From the NCBI GenBank assembly GCA_024645155.1, contig JAHEGF010000023.1, positions 1 to 21,368 on the forward strand: a stretch of 21,368 bases of DNA. Direction: 5' to 3'. Both the position numbers and the translations under genes were made by a program. Below, in pieces: positions 15,222 to 21,368 of this stretch. A model generated the notes under the pieces. It had not been told where the DNA came from. It did not search any database and saw only the letters and a program-made list of their open reading frames with translations. This DNA comes from Phyllobacteriaceae bacterium. GTDB taxonomy: Bacteria > Pseudomonadota > Alphaproteobacteria > Rhizobiales > Rhizobiaceae. Position 1 is the first letter of the stretch; the number at the start of each line of letters is the position of its first letter.

Positions 15222-16582
15222 ATTGCGTCTCCGAGTTCGACCATGATCGCCTTGTATCGGGCAGATATTTTTTCATGCTCGCCATGTTTGCTGTTGCTGA
15301 CCACATGCCGGCCGGCTGCCCACACATCCCTTACCAAATTGTCGTCTCCGGCAAATACATAGGAATCGAGAATCGTATCGCCGGTTTTCCCCGCAAGATT
15401 AACGGCTTCCTCGTCGAGCGAAACGAGGTCGGCGAGCTTTCCCTCGGCAATGCTTCCGGCTTTTCGCCCCGCCGCAACGGACCCGCCGCGATTGACCGCT
15501 TCAAACAACCGCCGTGCCGATGAGAGTTTTTGCGTTGCCAGCGATGCCCGTGATTGGTCGCGAAGCCGTTGCGAGTATTCCAGTGTACGCAATTCCTCGC
15601 TCAGTGATATCCGTATGTTCGAATCCGACCCGATCGATATCGAGCCATTTTGGCCAAGCCACCGTACCCCGTCGAATATACCATCTCCAAGGCTCGACTC
15701 GGTGATCGGACACAGCCCGGCAATTGCGCCTGATTGCGCCAGCCCGTTTGTTTCATGTGGTTCCATCTGGGTGCAGTGAATCAGGCACCATTTCGGCCCT
15801 GCCCCGCAATGTTCCAGAAACCATTCCACCGGACGTGCGCCGTAAGCCGTGCGGACTTCCTCAACTTCCTCTTTCTGCTCGGCCAGGTGCATATGGATCG
15901 GTCCTTCACCAACCAACTCCATATCCAGCGCGATATCATCTGCTCCGACCGCCCGAAGGCTGTGCGGTGCAACACCAAGGCAGCAATCGGCCGGCAGGCT
16001 GCCAAGGCATTTGCCAGCCTGTTCGTGAAGCCGCGCGAAGCGTTCAAAATCATTCCCGAAGCGGATCTGGCCGGGACCGAGCGGCCGGCCGTCGCAACCA
16101 CCAAATTGATAATGGACGGGCAACAAGGTCAGTCCGATTCCGGTCTGCGATGCAGCCGCAGCGATCCGCTCTGACATTTCCGCAAGGTTCTCATAGGGAA
16201 CGCCACCCGGCTGGTGATGGAGATAATGAAATTCGACATTTGTCGAGTAGCCGGCTTCAAGCATTTCCATTTGAACAAATGCGGCAATGCCTTCGACATG
16301 GTCGGGAGTCAGGCGGTCAAGGAACCGGAACATCAACTGCCGCCATGTCCAAAAGGAATCCGCCGGATCCGGTCCGCGCCGCTCAGTAAGCCCGGCCATG
16401 GCGCGCTGAAATGCGTGGCTGTGAACATTGACCGGCGACGGCAACAAAATTCCTGTCCGGTACCCTTCTTGCTTCTGCCCGGACAAGACAGAAACGATTC
16501 GGCCCGCCACATCTGTTTCCACCCGGACTCCGGATGCCCATCCTGTCTCAAGCAATGCGGTTCTTGCCCAGATCACAGCCAT
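15218..16582 (-). CDS. hutF: Formimidoylglutamate deiminase
   Basis: Hydrolyses N-formimino-L-glutamate to N-formyl-L-glutamate and ammonia, step 4 of the five-step histidine pathway. The protein has 454 aa and belongs to the metal-dependent amidohydrolase superfamily. Metal ligands and substrate motifs: VNVHSHAFQRAMAGL (H54, H56), the HutF hallmark; HMHLAEQKEEVEEV (third His); LIHCTQME; GLCPITESSLGDGIFDG and SIGSDSNIRISLSEELR (catalytic Asp). I place the start at ATG 16582 (MAVIWARTALL) because AAGGA lies 8 nt upstream; the open frame extends 15 residues further to 16627 but would overlap the promoter region. It is transcribed divergently from hutI and is the first gene before hutC. Confidence 0.95.
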   Translation of the reverse strand: MAVIWARTALLETGWASGVRVETDVAGRIVSVLSGQKQEGYRTGILLPSPVNVHSHAFQRAMAGLTERRGPDPADSFWTWRQLMFRFLDRLTPDHVEGIAAFVQMEMLEAGYSTNVEFHYLHHQPGGVPYENLAEMSERIAAAASQTGIGLTLLPVHYQFGGCDGRPLGPGQIRFGNDFERFARLHEQAGKCLGSLPADCCLGVAPHSLRAVGADDIALDMELVGEGPIHMHLAEQKEEVEEVRTAYGARPVEWFLEHCGAGPKWCLIHCTQMEPHETNGLAQSGAIAGLCPITESSLGDGIFDGVRWLGQNGSISIGSDSNIRISLSEELRTLEYSQRLRDQSRASLATQKLSSARRLFEAVNRGGSVAAGRKAGSIAEGKLADLVSLDEEAVNLAGKTGDTILDSYVFAGDDNLVRDVWAAGRHVVSNSKHGEHEKISARYKAIMVELGDAI

Positions 16583-16593
16583 CACATAAGTCC

Positions 16594-16623
16594 TTGACAA
16601 ATTATTATGTGCAGACATATAAC
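16594..16623 (+). promoter_or_regulatory. Promoter of hutI-hutH-hutG-hutU
   Basis: TTGACA (16594-16599), 18-nt spacer, TATAAC (16618-16623): a strong sigma-70-type promoter. The start would fall near 16630, leaving about 27 nt before the hutI ATG, in which no clear Shine-Dalgarno is seen. The putative HutC operator lies inside the spacer and overlaps the -10, so binding would block RNA polymerase. Confidence 0.7.
16606..16619. promoter_or_regulatory. Putative HutC operator
   Basis: TATGT-GCAG-ACATA is a perfect 5-bp dyad with a 4-bp spacer. Its core GTGCAGAC differs by one base from the GTxTAxAC pattern known for HutC-subfamily GntR regulators. It overlaps the -10 region of both divergent hut promoters. 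A partly similar stretch (AACATACATAAC, 16631-16642) follows and may be a second half-site. Confidence 0.6.
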
Positions 16624-16644
16624 TCAATTAAACATACATAACAA
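16616..16644 (-). promoter_or_regulatory. Possible promoter of hutF-hutC
   Basis: Minus strand: TTGTTA (16644-16639), 17-nt spacer, TATATG (16621-16616). It is a weaker match than the opposing promoter. Its -10 almost coincides with the -10 of the hutI promoter, so the two should exclude each other and share one operator. Confidence 0.45.
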
Positions 16645-16656
16645 TGAAAAATTCTC

Positions 16657-17850
16657 ATGCTGCTTTACAACGCGACCCTGGCGGCCATGCATGGCGAAGC
16701 CCCTTACGGCCTGGTTAGAAACGGCGCCGTTGTTCTTGAAGGCGAAACCATAAAATGGGCCGGCCCTGCCGCTGATCTTCCCGGGCCGGCGAAAAATGCG
16801 GAAAGCATGGATCTTGAAGGCAGGCTGGTCACTCCCGGCCTGATCGACTGCCACACCCACATTGTTCACGGCGGCAACCGCGCCAACGAGTTCGAAATGC
16901 GCCTTAACGGCGCCAGCTACGAAGAAGTGGCCCGGGCAGGCGGCGGCATTGTTTCCACAGTCACGGAAACCCGCAAAGCAGATGAAAAATCACTGCTCAA
17001 GGATGCATTGGCGCGCGTTGATAGGCTTATTGCCGAAGGCGTCACAACGCTGGAGGTAAAATCCGGATACGGCCTCGATATCGAAACCGAACTGAAAATG
17101 CTGAAGGTCGCACGGCAAATCGGGCGGCAAAGGGCAATCACCGTGAAAACCAGCTTTCTTGGCGCTCATGCGGTTCCGCCGGAATATTCCGCGCAAGCCG
17201 ATGCCTATATCAGCGAGGTTTGCCTGCCGGCTCTTGAAAAAGCTAATGCACAGGGTCTCGTTGACGCCGTAGACGGTTTTTGCGAAAAAATTGCCTTTTC
17301 GCCGGCACAAATACGCAAAGTCTTCGAAAAGGCAGCGTCTCTCGGCTTGCCTGTAAAGCTCCATGCCGAACAGCTGTCGAACCTGGGGGGAACAAGGCTG
17401 GCCGCCGAATTTGGGGCACTTTCCGCTGATCACCTTGAATACGCCAATGACGAGGACGCCACTGCGATGGCCAAAGCGGCAACGGTCGCTGTTATCCTGC
17501 CGGGCGCCTATTACACACTTCGCGAGACCCGGCAGCCACCGATTGCGGCCTTCCGCCACCACGGCATTGCCATGGCATTGGCTACCGACAGCAATCCCGG
17601 TTCCTCACCGGTCACTTCCTTGCTGCTAATGGCGAACATGGCCTGCACCCTGTTTCGCATGACACCACAGGAAGCGCTGGCAGGCATTACCAGCAACGGT
17701 GCCAAGGCCCTCGGCCTCATTGACAGGGGCATAATTCGAGCAGGCGCCCGGGCAGACCTTGCCATCTGGGATGTTGAACACCCCGCTGAGCTTGCCTACC
17801 GCATTGGCTTCAATCCGCTTCACAAGCGCATGTCCGGAGGGGTCGTATGA
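16657..17850 (+). CDS. hutI: Imidazolonepropionase
   Basis: Hydrolyses 4-imidazolone-5-propanoate to N-formimino-L-glutamate, step 3 of histidine degradation. The product has 397 aa and belongs to the amidohydrolase superfamily. The first metal motif is TPGLIDCHTHIVHGGNRANEF (H66, H68 with the HutI-specific NRA.EF tail). KSGYGLDIETELKML, TSFLGAHAVPPEY and KLHAEQLSNLGGTRLAAEFG supply substrate and metal residues, SADHLEY a further His, and ATDSNPGSSPVTSLLL the catalytic Asp. The ATG at 16657 has no clear Shine-Dalgarno, unlike the downstream genes; an ATG at 16644 is in another frame. First gene of the rightward operon; its TGA overlaps the hutH ATG by 4 nt. Confidence 0.96.
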   Translation: MLLYNATLAAMHGEAPYGLVRNGAVVLEGETIKWAGPAADLPGPAKNAESMDLEGRLVTPGLIDCHTHIVHGGNRANEFEMRLNGASYEEVARAGGGIVSTVTETRKADEKSLLKDALARVDRLIAEGVTTLEVKSGYGLDIETELKMLKVARQIGRQRAITVKTSFLGAHAVPPEYSAQADAYISEVCLPALEKANAQGLVDAVDGFCEKIAFSPAQIRKVFEKAASLGLPVKLHAEQLSNLGGTRLAAEFGALSADHLEYANDEDATAMAKAATVAVILPGAYYTLRETRQPPIAAFRHHGIAMALATDSNPGSSPVTSLLLMANMACTLFRMTPQEALAGITSNGAKALGLIDRGIIRAGARADLAIWDVEHPAELAYRIGFNPLHKRMSGGVV

Positions 17851-19388
17851 GTATCGTACTTGTCCCGGGCTCGGCTACATTGGATCAGCTGGAGAATATC
17901 TGGCGGCACAGACAAGCGGTCAGGCTCGACAGTTCCGCCAGGCCCGCCATCAAAAAGGCAGCAGAACTGGTCGCAAAGGCCGCCGCCGGAAAAGAGGCGG
18001 TTTACGGCGTCAATACCGGGTTCGGCAAACTTGCCAGCCTGAAGATCAACCCGGAGGATACAGCCAGACTGCAGCGCAATCTCGTATTGTCCCATTGCTG
18101 CGGTGTCGGCGAGGCACTCGACATCGCCACCACCCGGCTGATGATGGTCCTCAAGCTTTTGTCGCTGGGCCGTGGCGCATCCGGTGTTTCACTTGAAACC
18201 ATTTCGCTTGTTGAAGCCATGCTCGAAAAAGGAGTGACGCCCGTCATACCGGTGCAGGGTTCGGTTGGCGCCTCGGGCGACCTTGCTCCACTTGCACACA
18301 TGGCTGCGGCAATGATCGGCGAAGGCGAGGCCTTTCACGATGATAAAAGGTTGCCGGCACAAGACGCCCTGAAACAGGCAGGCCTTGAGCCTGCGGAACT
18401 TGGTCCGAAGGAAGGACTTGGCCTGATCAATGGAACGCAGTTTTCCACGGCCTGCGCACTGGTCGGGTTGTTCGAGGCGAGAAACAATCTGTTGCAGTGC
18501 CTGGTATCGGCGTCGCTGTCCACCGATGCAATCATGGGATCCACAGCGCCACTAATTGATGAAATCCACACCTTGCGGGGACATCGCGGCCAGATAAGGG
18601 TGGCCCGTGCGATGCGCGAACTGATGGAAGGCTCTGAAATCCGCGAGAGCCATCGCGATGGCGACAGCAGGGTGCAGGACCCCTATTGCATTCGCTGCCA
18701 GCCCCAGGTCAGCGGTGCCGCCCTTGACCTCCTCGATTTTGCAGGGCGCACATTGGAGACCGAAGCCAATGCCGTTTCCGACAACCCGCTTGTGCTCGTC
18801 GACAGCGGACGGATTGTTTCGGGCGGTAACTTCCATGCCGAACCGGTTGCATTTGCCGCCGACCAGATCGCATTGGCCATTGCCGAGATCGGAACGATTG
18901 CCCAACGCCGCGTCGCCCTCATGGTCGACCCGACTCTCTCGCACGACCTGCCACCCTTTTTGACTCCCAAACCCGGCCTCAACTCCGGTTTCATGATCGC
19001 CGAGGTAACCACCGCTGCGCTGATGAGCGAGAACAAGCATCTGGCCAACCCCTGCTCGACGGATTCAACGCCCACATCTGCCAACCAGGAAGACCACGTC
19101 TCCATGGCGGCTCACGGCGCCCGCCGTCTGTTGAAAATGAACGCGAACCTTAACGTGATCATTGGGGTCGAGATCCTCTGCGCCGTGCAGGGCATCGAGT
19201 TCCGCAAACCACTGAAAACAAGTCCCGCACTACAAGATGTGCTCAAGCGTGTCCGTGCCGCCATACCACGCGTGACCGACGACCGCTTCATGGCTGGCGA
19301 TCTTCAAGCAGCTGCCATGCTGGTTCAGGCATCGGAACCCGCAAATGCAGCCGGCCTGCCATCGGCCTATGACGAGGCCGCACTGTGA
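17847..19388 (+). CDS. hutH: Histidine ammonia-lyase (histidase)
   Basis: Deaminates L-histidine to trans-urocanate, the first committed step. The protein has 513 aa, the family length. The MIO cofactor forms from A142-S143-G144 in GSVGASGDLAPLAH. The catalytic tyrosine is Y53 in VYGVNTGFGKL. Further family blocks are QDPYCIRCQPQVSGA, SDNPLV, GNFHAEPVAFAAD, GLNSGFMIAEVTTAAL and TSANQEDHVSMA. The segment usually reading PYSLRCQPQV has Cys-Ile in place of Ser-Leu, next to the active site; probably a tolerated change. GGAGGGG lies 4 nt before the ATG, inside the end of hutI. Its stop overlaps the hutG start (GTGA). Confidence 0.97.
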   Translation: MSIVLVPGSATLDQLENIWRHRQAVRLDSSARPAIKKAAELVAKAAAGKEAVYGVNTGFGKLASLKINPEDTARLQRNLVLSHCCGVGEALDIATTRLMMVLKLLSLGRGASGVSLETISLVEAMLEKGVTPVIPVQGSVGASGDLAPLAHMAAAMIGEGEAFHDDKRLPAQDALKQAGLEPAELGPKEGLGLINGTQFSTACALVGLFEARNNLLQCLVSASLSTDAIMGSTAPLIDEIHTLRGHRGQIRVARAMRELMEGSEIRESHRDGDSRVQDPYCIRCQPQVSGAALDLLDFAGRTLETEANAVSDNPLVLVDSGRIVSGGNFHAEPVAFAADQIALAIAEIGTIAQRRVALMVDPTLSHDLPPFLTPKPGLNSGFMIAEVTTAALMSENKHLANPCSTDSTPTSANQEDHVSMAAHGARRLLKMNANLNVIIGVEILCAVQGIEFRKPLKTSPALQDVLKRVRAAIPRVTDDRFMAGDLQAAAMLVQASEPANAAGLPSAYDEAAL

Positions 19389-20185
19389 AGCCGTTTGAAG
19401 TCAAAAGCGGCAGCGGTCCGGTCGTGCTCGGACTTCCCCATACCGGCACCCATGTGCCGGATGATGTCTTTTCACGCCTGACCGATTTGGGAAAAACTCT
19501 CGCCGATACAGACTGGCACATCGACCGTCTCTACGATGGCCTGTTGCCTGGCGCGACAACTGTTCGCGCCACTTTTCACCGCTATGTCATCGATGCCAAC
19601 CGCGATCCGTCCGGCGCAAGCCTCTATCCCGGCCAAAACACGACCACGTTGGTTCCGCTGACCGATTTCGACGGCAAGCCGCTTTGGACCGAAGAGCCAG
19701 ATGCCGAACAAATCGAGACACGCAGACAGGCCTGGCATGCGCCATACCATGCAGCCCTGAAAGAAGAACTGCAGCGTGTCCGCAAACACCACGGTTTTGT
19801 CATTCTCTATGATTGCCATTCAATCCGCTCACGCATCCCCTTCCTTTTTGAGGGCACCCTGCCGGACTTCAATATCGGCACCAATGGCGGCGAAACCTGT
19901 GACGCCGATATCGAACGCAGTGTCGTTGAATGCTGCAAACGCGCAGGCGCCTATACAAGCGTTTTGAATGGCCGCTTCAAGGGCGGCTGGACAACCCGGT
20001 ATTACGGCAGACCTCAGGACGGATTTCACGCGATCCAGATGGAGTTGGCCCAGTCGGCATACCTGAAAACCGAGGCGTTGCCGTTCGACTACGACCAGCC
20101 GAAAGCCGAAAAGCTGCGCGAATATCTCGCCGCGATTTTACACGAACTCCAAAAATTCAGACCTGCGCCTGGAGGAAGATCATGA
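19385..20185 (+). CDS. hutG: N-formylglutamate deformylase
   Basis: Hydrolyses N-formyl-L-glutamate to glutamate and formate, the last step of the five-step route. The protein has 266 aa of the FGase (N-formylglutamate amidohydrolase) family. Diagnostic blocks are GLPHTGTHVPDDV, DTDWHIDRLYDG, RYVIDANRDPSG and ILYDCHSIRSRIPFLF, with Asp/His zinc-site residues in YDCHS, and HAIQMELAQSAY near the end. The start is GTG at 19385, sharing GTGA with the hutH stop. Its presence with hutF shows that formiminoglutamate is handled by deiminase plus deformylase, not by the one-step HutG (arginase-like) enzyme of the four-step pathway. Its TGA overlaps the hutU ATG. Confidence 0.95.
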   Translation: MKPFEVKSGSGPVVLGLPHTGTHVPDDVFSRLTDLGKTLADTDWHIDRLYDGLLPGATTVRATFHRYVIDANRDPSGASLYPGQNTTTLVPLTDFDGKPLWTEEPDAEQIETRRQAWHAPYHAALKEELQRVRKHHGFVILYDCHSIRSRIPFLFEGTLPDFNIGTNGGETCDADIERSVVECCKRAGAYTSVLNGRFKGGWTTRYYGRPQDGFHAIQMELAQSAYLKTEALPFDYDQPKAEKLREYLAAILHELQKFRPAPGGRS

Positions 20186-21368
20186 ACATGCCGACAAACC
20201 CGAGACACAACCAGCGCGACATCTATCCGCCTACGGGGCCGGATATCACAGCCAAAAGCTGGCTCACCGAGGCGCCCATGCGGATGCTGATGAACAACCT
20301 GCATCCCGATGTAGCCGAAAGCCCTCACGAACTGGTAGTCTATGGCGGCATCGGCCGCGCGGCAAGGACTTGGAAAGACTTCGACATCATCGTCGACAGC
20401 CTGAAAAAGCTGAACGATGACGAGACGCTGGTGGTCCAGTCCGGCAAGCCGGTTGCGGTTGTCAAAACCCATGTGGATGCGCCGCGGGTCTTGATCGCCA
20501 ATTCGAACCTGGTCCCGCACTGGGCTAACTGGGACCATTTCAACGAGCTCGATAAAAAAGGGCTCGCTATGTATGGCCAGATGACCGCCGGCTCGTGGAT
20601 TTATATCGGCAGCCAGGGCATTGTGCAGGGTACCTACGAGACTTTTGCCGAGGCCGGGCGCCAGCACTATGGCGGCGACCTGACCGGAAAGTGGATCCTG
20701 ACCGGTGGCCTGGGTGGCATGGGCGGTGCGCAGCCCCTTGCAGCGGTCATGGCCGGCGCCTGCTGCCTTGCGGTAGAGTGCAACCCTGACAGCATCGATT
20801 TCCGGCTCAGAACCCGCTATGTCGATGAAAAGACCGACAGCATTGATGAGGCACTCGCGCTGATCGGCCGATGGACGAAAGCCGGACAAGCCAAGTCGGT
20901 CGCCCTGCTCGGTAACGCGGCCGACGTCTTTCCCGAACTTTTCAAACGCGGCGTTCGCCCGGACATAGTCACCGACCAGACCAGCGCCCATGATCCGATC
21001 AACGGCTACCTGCCGCAAGGCTGGTCAATGGCCCAGTGGCGCGAGAAACGTGAAACCGACCCCAAGGCCGTTGAAAAAGCGGCACGCGCCAGCATGAAGG
21101 TGCATGTGGCTGCAATGGTGGATTTCTGGAATGCCGGAGTACCAACCCTCGACTACGGAAATAACATTCGCCAGGTCGCACTCGATGAAGGCTTGGAAAA
21201 CGCCTTTGCATTCCCGGGCTTCGTACCTGCCTATATTCGTCCGCTGTTTTGCCGCGGCATCGGCCCGTTCCGATGGTGCGCCCTGTCCGGCGATCCCGAA
21301 GACATCTACAGGACGGACACCAAGATGAAGGAATTGTTCCCAGATAATACCCATCTGCACAATTGGCT
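20182..21368 (+). CDS. hutU: Urocanate hydratase (partial, right edge)
   Basis: Adds water to urocanate to give imidazolonepropionate, step 2; cytoplasmic, with tightly bound NAD+. About 395 of roughly 555 residues are present; the C-terminal third is cut by the window edge. Family blocks are ELVVYGGIGRAARTW, VVQSGKPVAVVKTH, VPHWANWDHF, YGQMTAGSWIYIGSQGIVQG (131-150), the NAD loop GGLGGMGGAQP (175-185), DQTSAHDPINGYLPQGW and LDYGNNIRQVA. The catalytic Cys (about position 410 in Pseudomonas) would lie just past the edge. GGAGGA (20171-20176) is 5 nt before ATG 20182; a second ATG at 20188 is less well placed. The start overlaps the hutG stop (ATGA). Confidence 0.96.
   Translation, partial: MNMPTNPRHNQRDIYPPTGPDITAKSWLTEAPMRMLMNNLHPDVAESPHELVVYGGIGRAARTWKDFDIIVDSLKKLNDDETLVVQSGKPVAVVKTHVDAPRVLIANSNLVPHWANWDHFNELDKKGLAMYGQMTAGSWIYIGSQGIVQGTYETFAEAGRQHYGGDLTGKWILTGGLGGMGGAQPLAAVMAGACCLAVECNPDSIDFRLRTRYVDEKTDSIDEALALIGRWTKAGQAKSVALLGNAADVFPELFKRGVRPDIVTDQTSAHDPINGYLPQGWSMAQWREKRETDPKAVEKAARASMKVHVAAMVDFWNAGVPTLDYGNNIRQVALDEGLENAFAFPGFVPAYIRPLFCRGIGPFRWCALSGDPEDIYRTDTKMKELFPDNTHLHNW

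Noticed and set aside
20089..21018. 309-codon open frame on the minus strand opposite hutG/hutU
   Set aside because: It lies wholly antisense to two unmistakable, conserved enzymes, and its protein resembles no family; it mirrors the codon bias of the sense genes.

Overview
The window looks like core chromosome of an alphaproteobacterium of the Rhizobiales/Hyphomicrobiales type. The reasons are the large 180-kDa-class NAD-dependent glutamate dehydrogenase, the ffh - GNAT - chorismate mutase - rpsP block, Ala/Glu-rich S16 and Gly/Pro/Leu-rich Ffh tails, and the five-step hut pathway with hutF and hutG. Genus cannot be fixed from sequence alone. I see no insertion sequence, phage gene, CRISPR array, tRNA or rRNA gene.

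Layout. (1) 1-6060, minus strand: an MFS transporter of the UMF1 type (runs off the left edge) follows NAD-glutamate dehydrogenase. A divergent gene for an AhpD/carboxymuconolactone-decarboxylase-like protein starts at 6166, and a perfect 7-bp inverted repeat lies in the shared intergenic region. (2) 6749-10075, minus strand: a tightly packed operon, ffh - GNAT acetyltransferase - chorismate mutase - rpsP, with 4-nt overlaps between the first three genes. It starts from a near-consensus promoter (TTGACA-N17-TATGGA), runs through a structured leader of about 180 nt, and ends at an intrinsic terminator just after rpsP. (3) 10181-12123, plus strand: an extended-SDR oxidoreductase and a secreted MltB-like lytic transglycosylase. 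(4) 12151-13896, minus strand: a membrane-anchored sulfatase/LtaS-like enzyme. (5) 14036-14491, minus strand: a dead cytosine/nucleoside deaminase gene with four separate lesions. (6) 14520-21368: the histidine-utilisation locus, with hutF-hutC leftward and hutI-hutH-hutG-hutU rightward (hutU runs off the right edge).

How the genes work together. The hut genes encode the complete route histidine -> urocanate (HutH) -> imidazolonepropionate (HutU) -> formiminoglutamate (HutI) -> formylglutamate (HutF) -> glutamate + formate (HutG), with HutC as the likely repressor. The 74-bp hutF/hutI gap holds two face-to-face promoters whose -10 boxes nearly coincide, and a dyad TATGTGCAGACATA that fits a HutC operator. 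The glutamate produced can be oxidised to 2-oxoglutarate by the glutamate dehydrogenase in the same window; that link is metabolic inference, not shown regulation.

Nothing here is clearly an undescribed system. The items most worth a second look are the structured ffh leader, the dyad between gdh and the AhpD-like gene, the hut operator/promoter overlap, the recent decay of the deaminase beside hutC, and the end of the rpsP operon without rimM-trmD.
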